Below are positions 20,250-31,135 of a stretch of 64,000 bases of DNA, one piece after another. Every line of letters begins with the position of its first letter. The stretch's first letter is position 1. The stretch is taken from NCBI RefSeq assembly GCF_029873635.1, contig NC_080419.1, forward strand, positions 64,019,040 to 64,083,039, in the 5' to 3' direction. Both the position numbers and the translations under genes were made by a program. The notes under the pieces are model-generated. The model searched no databases and was not told the origin of the DNA. It saw nothing but the letters and a program-made list of their open reading frames with translations. Source of the stretch: Malania oleifera (lineage: Eukaryota > Streptophyta > Magnoliopsida > Santalales > Ximeniaceae).

Positions 20250-23200
20250 ATGCATTGACACTAGGAGATGCTGAGGCAGTCAAAGACGTTGTGATAGGTA
20301 CCGTTTTAATATTGTCATTTAACGCTTATGTATTGTTTGATTCAGGGGCAACCCACTCTTTTATTGCCCAAAATTTTTTGAAATTGTGTGGGTTTGAAGC
20401 TCAGCAGTTGGGAGTTAGTTTATTAGTAGCTATGCTGATAGGGGCAGTAGGGATTTGTTAGAGAGTAATTCAGAACTGCCCCGTGATAATTCAGGGGAGG
20501 TATCTATCAGCTGATCTAGTAGTGTTGGAGATGCATGGATTTGAAGTAATTCTAGGAATGGACTAGCTAGCTACTTACTATGCTAGCATTGATTGCCATC
20601 AGAGGGAAGTGGTGTTCAGACCTCTCGGGAAGCAAGAATATAGATTAGTGGGGTCACGTGTGCGTGCTCCACCACAGTTTCTATCTACCATCCAGGTGAG
20701 GAGGTTGCTTCTGAGTGGTTGCAGGGAATATGTGGCCTACATAAAGGAGATGCCAAAAGAAGAATTGAAATAGGTTGACATCCCGGTGGTTAGAGAATTT
20801 CTAGAAATTTTTCCAAATGAGTTACCTGGTTTACTGCCAGATCGGGATATAGAATTTGCAATTGATCTACTTCCAGGGACGACACCAGTATCTAGAGCGC
20901 CTTACAGAATGGCACCAGCTGAATTGAAAAAGAGTTAAAAGTTCAGTTGCAGGAGCTATTAGATAAAGGATTTTTCAGGCCCAGTGTTTTACCTTGGGGA
21001 GCACCAGTGTCATTAGTAAAGAAGAAGGATGGGACCATGATGATGTGTATTGATTACTGAGAGATAAATAAAGTGATGATAAAAAATAAATATCCTCTTC
21101 CTAGAATCGATGATTTATTTGATCAGCTCTAAGGGACTCAAGTTTATTCTAAGATTGATCTCTCGTCAGGTTATCACCAGATGAAAGTTAAAGTGGAGGA
21201 TGTGTCGAAGACAATTTTCAGGACTAGATATTGGCACTACGAGTTTCTCGCGATGCCGTTTGGTTTGACTAATGCCCTGGAAGCATTAATGGATCTGATG
21301 AATTGGGTGTTCCATCAGTGTTTGGACCAGTTTATGGTGGTTTTATAGATAATATATTGGTCTATTCGAGGAGCTTTGAGGAATAGGAGCATCATTTGAG
21401 ATTGGTATTGCAGATATTGAAGGAAAGAAAAGTTGTATGCGAAATTCAAGAAATGTGAATTTTGGTTAAGGCAGATTACTTTTATGGGGCATGTGATTTC
21501 CAGGGATGGCATATCCGTTGATCCAAGTAATATAGAAGTAGTGGTGGATTGGCCAAGGCCAAGGAATGTCCAGGAGATCAGGAGTTTTCTAGGTCTATTA
21601 GGGTATTATCGGCATTTTGTAGATGGTTTTTCTAGACTCTCAGGCCCCTTGACACGACTCACGAGGAAGACTGTGAGTTTTGAATGGTTTGATGAATGTG
21701 AGTAGAGCTTCCAAGAATTGAAGTAGTTGTTGATTACTGCTCAAGTTTTAGCCATTCCATTAGGAGAGGATGGGTTTGTCATATATAGTGATGCGTCCTA
21801 GAGGGGATTTGGGTGCGTGTTGATGCAGCACGAGAGAGTTATTGCATATGCATCGAGGCAGCTTAAAGAATATGAGAAGAACTAACCCGTGCATGATCTG
21901 GAATAGGAGGCGGTGGTCCACGCACTGAAGATATGGAGGCATTATCTGTACGAGGCTAGGTGTGAGATATTTACTGACCACAAAAGCCTGAAGTATTTCT
22001 TTACATAGAAAGAGTTGAATATGAGGCAGAGAAGGTGGTTGGAGTTGATTAAGGATTATGATTGCGCCATCAGCTACCATCCAGGGAAAGAAAATGTGGT
22101 GGCTGACACTTTGAGCCGAAAATCAGTGGATTTGTCAATTGCTGTAGTAGATATTTAGCACTCGATTCAGATGGATTTGGAGAGACTCGGTGTGGAGCTG
22201 GTAGAGGGCCATAACCAGGCATTTATTGCTAACCTGATTTTGCAGCCGACTCTATAGGAGAGAATTAAAGCAGCCCAAAAGAATGACCCAGAATTGGTTG
22301 AGCTTATGGAGACAGTACAAGATGGTCAGAAGGCAGATTTCAGTATTTCCTGTGATGGAGCATTGATATTCCGTACCAGATTGTGTCTACCTGCCGATCC
22401 TACGATTAAGAAAGTTATTTTGGAAGAAGTGCACAGATCTCTATATACTGTTCATCCAGGTAGTACTAAGATGTTTAGGGATCTTTGAGAATCATTCTGG
22501 TGGAGCAGCATGAAGAGGGAGATAATCGAATTTTTTAGGGGCAATGTTTGACGTGCCAGTAGGTAAAGGCTAAGCACTAGAGACCAGCGGGATAGTTGCA
22601 GTCACTTCCTATTTCCATGTGGAAGTGGGATCATATATCAATGGATTTTGTCATGGAATTACTACCGACATAGCTGGGTGGTCATTGATAGACTAATGAA
22701 GACTGCCCACTTTCTTCTCATCCGAGTTAACTACTCCATGGATAGATTGGCAGAGCTATATGTTCGGGAGATAGTTAGACTTCACGGTGTTCTTGTGTCC
22801 ATAGTATCATATCAAGACCCATGGTTCACATCCCGTTTCTGGAGGAGTTTGCAAGGAGCTATGGGTTCTCAGTTATCCTTCAGCACGGCGTTTCATCCTC
22901 GGACAAATGGGCAGACGGAGAGGGTGATATAGATTTTAGAGGATATGTTGCAAACATGCATGCTGGACTTCGGAGGTAGCTACGTATGATATATGCCACT
23001 GATTGAGTTTGCTTACAATAATAGCTTTCAGACTAGTATCAGGATGACACCATATGAGGCATTGTATGGCAAAAGGTGCCGATCCCCATTATATTGGGAT
23101 GAGATAGGAGAGAGACAGCTATTGGGACTAGAGTTGATTCAACAAACTCTGGACAAAGTCAGACTCATAAGAGATAGGATCAGTGCAACGCATAGCCGGC

Positions 23201-23604
23201 AGAAGAGTTATGCTGATACTCGCCAGCGAGAGTTAGAGTTTGACACAGGGGATCATGTATTCCTGAAGGTGGCACCATTGAAGGGGATTATGAGATTTGG
23301 GAGGAAGGGTAAGTTGAGCCCTAGGTATATTGGGCCATTTGAGATTCTTGAACGAGTGGGTCCAGTTGCCTATAGGCTGGCTTCACCACCTGCTTTATCT
23401 AGAATACATGATGTATTTCATGTCTCGATGTTGAGGAAATATATCCCAGACCCCACCAATGTAATTAGTTATGAAACACTGGAATTGGGCGATACCATGA
23501 CTTATGAGGAAGTGCCAGTGCAGATTCTTGATTGGATGGAACAAGGGTTACGCACGAAGAAGATTCCATTGTTAAAAATTTTTATGGCGCAATTATGCCG
23601 TTAA
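20250..23604 (+). pseudogene. Y pol: protease, RT, RNase H, integrase, chromodomain-type end
   Basis: Protease: VLFDSGATHSFIAQNF near 20333. [22 protein letters not shown] (about 20841), a stop in the DYREINK block (TGA near 21058), [19 protein letters not shown] (about 21252). The catalytic FIDD site near 21340 has lost a base and reads FIDN. RNase H: about 21690-22130, with stops. Integrase: HRSLYTVHPGSTKM, VIDRLMKTAHF, then TAFHPRTNGQTERV with the catalytic Glu. A long clean stretch at 22993-23604 is the integrase C-terminus and the start of a chromodomain (VPVQILDWMEQGLRTKKIPL). Many stops and frame breaks: a pseudogene. No gag or zinc knuckle is present. Confidence 0.9.
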
Positions 23605-23877
23605 GGAGACATCCTAAGAATTAGAGGATCATATGCACCAGGGATACGTATATTTATTCAAAAGAGTTAAGAGTTGAGCCAGTCAGAATAAGAGTGAATA
23701 ATAATATTGTATTTTGATTTGTATAGTGTAACATAAGATAGATAAAGTTTTTAGTTTTGGGATGTGAATGGCTTTAGGAGAATTTCGGATAGTTGTTGTA
23801 ACGACTTGAAGAATAATGTTATTTAAATAATAAAGAGGGAGGAAAATGGAAATAGGAACGGAAGGAGGCAGCAGACT

Positions 23878-24140
23878 TCATCGACGAACACTTCACGTTT
23901 GTCGACGACATTGCACTTTGGGGGTAATAACCGAAAATTTTTCCTTGGTCCTCCTCGACAAATACAGCGGATTCGTCTACGAAGGTATAGTAGGACCTCG
24001 TCAACAAAGGCGAGCTTCGTCGATGAGAAGATACCAAGAAAGGATTATTGGGAAGTCTAAAATTTGTCGACGAGGGGGTAGGTTCATCGATGAACTTTCT
24101 ACAGGACTCGTCGACGAGGTGACGTAGCTCGTCGACGAAT
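23878..24140. promoter_or_regulatory. Array of TTCGTCGACGAA-like palindromes upstream of the S LTR TATA box
   Basis: Near-copies of the 12-bp perfect palindrome TTCGTCGACGAA occur at about 23878, 23898, 23953 (partial), 23972, 23998, 24016, 24063, 24083, 24107 and 24129, with irregular spacing of 18-55 bp. The last ends 7 bp before TATAAATA. The position suggests a promoter-proximal control element of the LTR; this is an inference. Confidence 0.7.
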
Positions 24141-24147
24141 CCCGTAG

Positions 24148-24155
24148 TATAAATA
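24148..24155 (+). promoter_or_regulatory. TATA box of solo LTR S
   Basis: TATAAATA in the context GTAGTATAAATAGTGC, about 350 bp into the LTR, followed by a leader with CCCTCTTTCTCTCTC. Confidence 0.7.
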
Positions 24156-25891
24156 GTGCAAAACCTCGGTTAAACGCAGAAATTCAGCGCCACGTTTCCC
24201 TCTTTCTCTCTCATACGGTTCTCCTTCCAACTTTCTTCGATTTCAGCCTCGTCAGTCACCGGATCGACGATCTAAGGCCACCACGACGCTCCTGGCGGAG
24301 TTCTCTTCAAGTCTGCTAGGGCGGATCGTCTGTGGAATTCAGTTGGATTTCTCCCTAGAGTTAAGGTAAGGTCTTTTATTCAGTTTTTGACCTTATGGTA
24401 GTTGTAGGAAATGATGTAGGTCAAGAAATATTAATATTCTGTTCTGGAAAATTTGGTTTTTAGGGTATGGAGTAGGAAGCCGTGCGGGTGAAGGATCAGT
24501 ATACGATAGGGGTTTTTCGACAGTTTGGTAAGGGAAACATGCTATGCTAGGAAAACCTAGTATGATTTCAGTATGAAGTTTACATTTTTACTAGATTATT
24601 ATTCAGAGCAGAAATTTATGCAATTTATTATTGATATTAAAATATTTTAAATTATTGTGTGGCATGAGAGTATGAATATAGTATAGAAACATGTTTTTAC
24701 AGTATTTTCAGGAATATGTCTTACAGAATATACAGATAGTGAAATGCGTTTATAGTATCTATCAGAATACCATGATTTTACAGTTTTGCAGCATCATAAC
24801 ATGTAGATTTACAGTTTATCTCAGAAAAATACAGTTGATATAGTTACAGATTATTACAGCGTTATGGTTTATACAGTTATTACAGAATCATGGTAAAACA
24901 GTTAGTTGTATATGGAAACATATTATATAGTATCAGACCCTGATAGATCAGACAGCAGAACACGGTACCGTAGCTACAGATATACAAATATTTAGTTCAG
25001 AGTGCAACCACTTAACTCAAATAGTAAGTGGTATGAGGTCGATCGTGCCTAGTTGTGGACAGGCTCCCCATCAAATATGGGTTGAGGAGGGCCGATCTAA
25101 CCGAGGAGTAGTGTGGTTTACCCTGGCTGGCCAGCCAGGATAGATCTAGCCTTCAGGCTGCACAACTCTGTCATGAGGGGTTAAATCATGACATACAGCC
25201 ATCTAGGGAAATATTCTCAAATATTATAGTATTACCATACTTTTTGAAATAGTAATATTATTATGAAAAGTAATTTCATACAGTTTGACATGTTAAATTA
25301 TGTAGTTAAAGGTTTTACAATATGTTATGTAGTATCAACTTTTTCATATTTGGTTATTTGTACTACTCTTAACTCAGATTAATTTTTACAGATCTATATC
25401 TCAGTAGCCACACACTAGTGATAGCACGTTTCGTCTTACTGAGCTTTGACTCATCCTAGTATTGAATTTTTTTTTCAGGTGAGCCAGTTAGGCGAGCGGA
25501 GCAAGCTCGCAGATAGAGGAGCTATTAGTCTTCCCTTTTTGAGGGTGAGTGTTTTGGGGTTCAATTTTGTTAGCCCTGGTATTAGTAAGAGTAGTTCTTG
25601 AGAGTACAGTGAAATATGTAATATTTATGGAATATTTAGATACTCTGGTATTATATATATAAGGTTGTGTTTCATGTTATTTGCTTTCCGCTGTGTAGGA
25701 AATTGTTTTAATTTAAAATAGTAGAGAAGATTTTAATTTTATAAGCAGGTCGTTACAGTTGTAATCTCCCACGACCCTCCTTTGTAATCATGGTATTCTT
25801 CTGCCATAAGTCAGGGTAATTAATAAAATTGTGGTGTTCTTCTTTAAGGATGAGAATGTGATGAATATTAAATTTTGAGGACAAATTTTTT

Positions 25892-25906
25892 ATAAGGAGG
25901 GGAGAC
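25892..25906 (+). other. Polypurine tract of Y
   Basis: ATAAGGAGGGGAGAC directly before TGTGATGACCCC. The upstream TTTTGAGGACAAATTTT is the conserved pre-PPT wording seen also in Z (50531-50546). Confidence 0.85.
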
Positions 25907-28295
25907 TGTGATGACCCCAATGTATGTAAAAATAAAAATAAATAAATAAATAAACAAATAAAGAAAAAAATAAAAAAATAAAAAATAATAATATATTAAT
26001 TATTAATTAAATCCTCCCCTGCGCATTTGGTTTTTCTTTTTTCTTTTTCTTTTTCTTTCTTCTCTCTACTTTCTCTCTCACACTCTCTCTGGCTCACCTT
26101 CGTCTCTCTCCCACTTCCTTCAATTTCTCGACTGATTTTCGCCCGATCGAAAATCACAAAATACCCTTGGACTCTATTATCCGCCACCTACATTTCTATT
26201 GGAGCGGATTTATCATAGGAGCGGCGTAGGCACATCTCCCGGGGTAAGCTCAATTCTCACTTTTTCCTCAATGTCTCGCAAATCTTAAGTTCAATTGACG
26301 ATCGGACACCACCATGACAATCTAGAGATGATTCTTTATAAGTCCGGCAAAGTGAATTTCTTGTGGGGTCGTCATAGGCAAAATCCCAAAATTAGGCTAA
26401 GGAGGTTATTAAAGGGCTAATTATTATTTAATTATTTTAGATTTGAAATATGTGAAATTTTGGGCATTCTGAGGTTGAATTAGGGTTATTGAATTCAAGG
26501 CTCGGGTAAGTGCCGCGGGTGTAATTTTGGGACCCTATGGGCATAGTTTAGGAAAATCGAGGTAAGTGGGGTATTCTGGAGTTTAATGATGTATATAGAT
26601 TATTGGGAACCTAGGCAGTATTTTATGAAAAGTATGTTGAGGTTTTGTTGAATGTTCTAGGAAATGTCAAATGAGTGTATTATGGGATTTTGTTGATTGA
26701 GTTGGGAAAATGCAAAATTGCAGCGTGTTGAACTGTGATCGCTACAAGCATAGGATTGAATTGATTGTGGCCATCTCAGTAAGTTAGGTAAGGGGAATAA
26801 GTTATAGCAGGTATTTTATGAAATACTGGTTGAAATATATATGAAATGAATTATGGTATTTTCCCTGAAATTATTATTATAATGATATGAATAATAGATG
26901 AGAAATTGTGTGGCATATGATTTTATGAAAATTATGAAATGTATTGTGTAAAATGTGATTTGAGATGAGAAATCTAGGAAAATGATATGATGATGAATAT
27001 CCTTGAGAAAGTAAAATGAAATGTGGAAATGATTTTCTATGAAATGTGAAAAAAAATGAAATACTGATATGTGCATATTGGAAATGGTGAAATATATGAA
27101 ATGTGACATATTCCTATATTTGCTTATAGATATTATTATTATTATGAGATGAATTGTGAAATTGAAATGCTGAGAATGAAACAGTAGAAAATGAGAAATC
27201 TACTAGAATATTGTTTTATGAATATTGAATGAAAATACTGGATATGTGAATTTTGATATATAAATATGGAAATATTGCAACGTGAAATTCTGAAATATGA
27301 ATAATGAAATATGGGGATTGATTTGTGAATGATGAAGTGTGAATATTGTAAATGAAATGTGAATATTGGAAATGAAATGTGAACACTAGAATTGTGAACA
27401 TTGCAGCGTAACAACTGCAATGAATATATGTATTGGTATGGGAATCGTTGATATGAGAAAAGTGAAATATGGAAATGAAAACCCCGATGGATGGATATGC
27501 AAACCCCGGCAATGGGTTTTGATATCGAGTATGGTACTAATGCTAGCGGTTGAAAAGGGCAACCACACGGACTCGTGGAGTGTATGGCGTGGTAGGGCGA
27601 ATGGGCCAGAGTAGAGTTGATTATTGCCGCATGGATTCTGGACCAGGGTTTGTGGCAGGTCATTCGTTACTGCAGGCAGGTATATGGTATCATTTGATCT
27701 AACCGGGTCAGCCAATAGCTGTTAGATCTAGCCTTCGGGCCACCTAACCTTGACCATGGGGGGAAGCATGACGTGAAGAAAAGTCCTTAGGGCAGCCATG
27801 GGTTATAGACACGACATGTTATGGTTACGGAGGATACCCATGGGTTGGATAACAGACTGGAAATGGCCATGAGTTACAGACACAATATGGAAAGGTTACT
27901 GAGGATACTCATGGGCCGAATAAATGAGAAAAGAATGATGTAATGGAAATAAATTGAAATGAAAGAAAGATTAGAAAAATAAATGAAACTGGGAAATGGG
28001 GTATACAGTTTATAACTGTTCTGTTTTATATTTATATAGCTATTCGCACATATCAGATATCATATCAGATGAATAATGTTTTGACTGAATATATATATAT
28101 ATATATGTATATTGATGTAATCGCACTCATATTGCCACACATTGTCAATAACTTATTCTATCTTATTGAGATGTGTCTCACCCAAGTATTAAATATTGTA
28201 GGAAACTGAGATCGAGATGGTGATAGAGCTCCTAGATAGAGTGGAGCAGGGACCCTACTATACAGGGTGAGTGTTTGATCTAGGGATGGATGTTT

Positions 28296-30563
28296 TGTAA
28301 CACCTCGAACCCTTAAACTTGAGTCCGGTGTGTTATACCTAATAATATCCTAATAAAATATAATCCATCACATATGCAGTAGAAAACAAAACCATAATCT
28401 CCATAAACATATTTTTACAATACCAACATTCCATAATACCAGAGTTTTCTATATTCTAACTAGAAATCCATAAAATTCATCCATCACCTGCATTTCCATA
28501 TATACACATCTCCCAAAACATTTCAGTATTTTCACAATCATTCCTTACTCACATCTTTAAAACATAACGACATAAAACATAAAACATATACATCCCCAAA
28601 ATATTATCCACATATACCCTTTCTTTTACCCTTTCTTTTATAGTCCTAAAAAATGCTAAAACCCTCGAGCTCTAAGTCTGACCTCGAGGATTTCCTGAAA
28701 AAGAAACATTCATATTCGGGTGAGACACGTCTCAGTAAGCGAAGAAGTATACATATTAAAACAGCGTGTGACTACATAAGGTGTATGTATATCATTTTAA
28801 TACATTTGAAAATCATTAACATAACACTAGAATCATTTTTTGAATCTAAACAATCATAAGAAAAGGTGTAACCCACGAGATTACCCAAGGATAGGGGTGA
28901 TTACCCACCCATACAAGTAGCACCCCTCTGCTCTTATACTTAGGTAACCCTAAGGTCACAACTAAAGCATACCAGGGCGCTCACCTTACTCAGTAAGCCC
29001 TCAAGTGTTAAATTGATCTCGTACTCATGCATTCAACAATAGTTTACTGGCAAAGGCCCTAAGGATAGGGAAATCTACCCACCCATACAAGTAGGTTCCC
29101 TCTGCCATAGTACGTTATGTAGCTACTGCCACATTTGAAACTACTAGTGCACTCGCCTTTCTCAGTAAGCCCTCAGGCGAAGAGTTTGCCTTGCCCAATC
29201 ATAACATGTTCTACAAAAATACTTCTAATATCATAATACTTTATTCTTTTTTGTCATTATTCATTCATACACATCTGTTCATGTTCATAGCTTAAACATT
29301 GTTTTGCATTTCACTTTACGTAATTCTTCATTGTTACATTATTCACACTGTCATTTCATACCATGTCATTTCATTGTCATTGCATAGCATTTTCATTTCT
29401 TTCCTTCGTACTTCAGCTGTCTTACATTTACATAGTTGCATTAACATACACAAGCAACATAATCCATAACATATTTTATTCTTAATGCTTTACTTACTTA
29501 GCCCTTATCTCATGCATTTAACATATATTTGCACAGAATCTCATGCCACACAGTTTAACAATAAAATTTATATACATTCCTTACAAAATAAGCCAACCCA
29601 TAATTAACATTTATATGCTGAAAATACATTTCATTTCTTACTGAATTCCTCAGGAAATTCCTTTCACTTTTATTCGTTTACTTTCACATATACATAGCTA
29701 TATAGACAATCCTAGGCTTAGAAAACATAAATTTCATGGTTGACATTTTTTTCTCACATAAAAACATATATACATAAATAACACATAATCCTTTTTAATT
29801 CATGAAAAACCTGATTTAATACATAAATTTCCCCCTTACCTAACTTCAAACTACGCTGGGAGGATCCCCGAACCAATACCCGCAACGTTCACTTGGACCC
29901 TGAATCCAAAAATCCTAACTTAATTAAAATAAATTCCAATTAACTTAAATCTTAATAAAAATACTTATTTACAACTTCTTAGGCTCCAAATAAAAATATT
30001 TATTAAGGAAATCCCAGAATAATTCACTTACCCTGATTTTGGGATGTTTCCCAAACCTCTTAAACCAACGATCAACTCTTATAGCATTGTAGAGAACAAT
30101 CCAACGAACCTCGTGGCAGTTCTAGATCGTCAAACTGGGTCAAATCCGGACCGAGATCGGAGAGAGAAGGTGGGAAAACCGTCCTGGAGAGAGAGAGGAG
30201 AGAGACGTCACGAGTTTAGAGAGGCTGCGAGTTTTCGCTGAAATATGAAGAACAACCTATTTATAGGTAGGACTTTGTTGATGAGACACCTGGATTCGTT
30301 GACGAGGCACTGTAGAGACTTTGTCTAGGAGAATATTCCTTCATCGCCGAAATTCAGAGTTCCAAATTATACTCTCTCGGGATTCCTTCATCGATGAGTA
30401 ACAAACTTCATCGACGAGCTTAGAAGGACACTCATCGACAAATACAGGACATTCGTCAACGAGGCCTGCTTTTTCTAAAAATCCTTCCTTTCTTCCCCTT
30501 ATTATCCATTAATCCATTTCGTTTATTATATTTTCTATTTACTTTAATTTTTGGGTCATTACA
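28296..30563 (-). mobile_element. Solo LTR, family T (2268 bp), TSD TGTTT/TGTGT
   Basis: Plus-strand ends TGTAACACCTCG...GGGTCATTACA. The orientation is minus because the conserved GTGAGACACGTCTCAGTAAG segment is reversed relative to Y, and a TATA box (TATAAATA) lies on the minus strand near 30258-30266. Flanking duplication TGTTT (28291-28295) and TGTGT (30564-30568), one base changed. About seven TTCGTCGACGAA-like words lie at 30270-30462, upstream of that TATA box. A truncated relative is at 45888-46395. Confidence 0.88.
30270..30462. promoter_or_regulatory. Palindrome array upstream of the T LTR TATA box
   Basis: Seven words such as TTCGTTGACGAG, TTCATCGATGAG, TTCATCGACGAG, CTCATCGACAAA and TTCGTCAACGAG. 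The same motif and the same position relative to TATA occur in family S, although the rest of the two LTRs differs. Confidence 0.65.
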
Positions 30564-30806
30564 TGTGTCCCTTAGAGTTTATTATTTTGGGGTGTTTGTT
30601 GATGTATGTATTTTTGGATGGATTATACTCTGGTATGTATATTCATTGTGGTGTATGTATATATTGTCTTCTGCTGATAAGTATTTGAAATATAATGTGA
30701 CCAGTACACTGGTGCCCAATGTGGCTTAGGTGATATGTATGGTATCAGGGTTTTGACGTGTCCGATAAATATGAATTTTTTTTTTTATGAAAATCGGGGC
30801 GTCACA

Positions 30807-31135
30807 AGGATGACGTGCCTTGGAATATTGAATCTGGGCTTGCACATCAAGGAGGATGACGTGCATCAGAACATTGAATTCGGGCTTGCGCATCAAGGAG
30901 GATGACGTGCCTCGGAACATTGAATCTTGGCTCGCGCGTCAAGGAGGATGACGTGCCTCGAAATATTGAATTTGGGCTTGCGCATCAGGTAGGAAGATGA
31001 CGTGCCTCGGAATATTGAATTTGGGCTTGCACATCAGGTAGGAGGATGACGTGTCTCGGAATATTGAATCCAGGCTTGCGCATCAAGGAGGATGACGTGT
31101 CTCGGAATATTGAATCCGAGCTTGTGCATCACAGG
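30807..31135. repeat. 46-bp tandem repeat, about 7 units (Ogre 3' UTR minisatellite)
   Basis: Unit: AAGGAGGATGACGTGCCTCG, GAACATTGAATCTGGG, CTTGCGCATC, with some units 3 bp longer (CAGGTAGGAGG). It begins with AGGAT, the Y target duplication. It is the uninverted half of the array at 17353-17649. Confidence 0.9.

Larger units (their letters stand above)
23797..25757 (+). mobile_element. Solo LTR, family S (1961 bp), TSD GTTGT
   Basis: Starts TGTAACGACTTGAAG and ends GGTCGTTACA, giving inverted ends TGTAACGAC/GTCGTTACA. The perfect duplication GTTGT lies at 23792-23796 and 25758-25762. The same family is at 57379-59583 in the opposite direction. The U3 carries about ten copies of a TTCGTCGACGAA-like palindrome (23878-24140), ending just before the TATA box at 24148-24155. 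The site lies just downstream of the Y pol gene. Confidence 0.93.
17353..30806 (+). mobile_element. Element Y: Tekay/Del-like chromovirus (Ty3/Gypsy), degenerate
   Basis: 5' LTR (17650-19939, first roughly 340 bp displaced into the inverted block), tRNA-iMet primer binding site, protease, RT, RNase H, integrase with a chromodomain-type tail, PPT and 3' LTR (25907-30806). LTR length without insertions is about 2.6 kb. The order PR-RT-RH-INT and the integrase C-terminus (KLSPRYIGPFEILERVG; DVFHVSMLRKYIPDP) point to the chromovirus Tekay/Del branch. Gag is deleted: only about 300 bp separate the primer site from the protease. Two solo LTRs of other families sit inside it. Confidence 0.88.
25907..30806 (+). 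repeat. Y 3' LTR (about 2.6 kb), split by a solo LTR
   Basis: Starts TGTGATGACCCC and ends GGCGTCACA, so the ends TGTGA/TCACA are inverted. It matches the 5' LTR closely from 26246 onward. The solo LTR 28296-30563 interrupts it between ATGGATGTTT and CCCTTAGAG, which are contiguous (GGATGTTTCCCCTAGAG) in the 5' LTR at 19690. (AT)n at 28089-28107. Confidence 0.9.

Noticed and set aside
17353..31135. Repeat arrays considered as a CRISPR array
   Set aside because: Units are contiguous tandem repeats without unique spacers, and the context is a plant retrotransposon.
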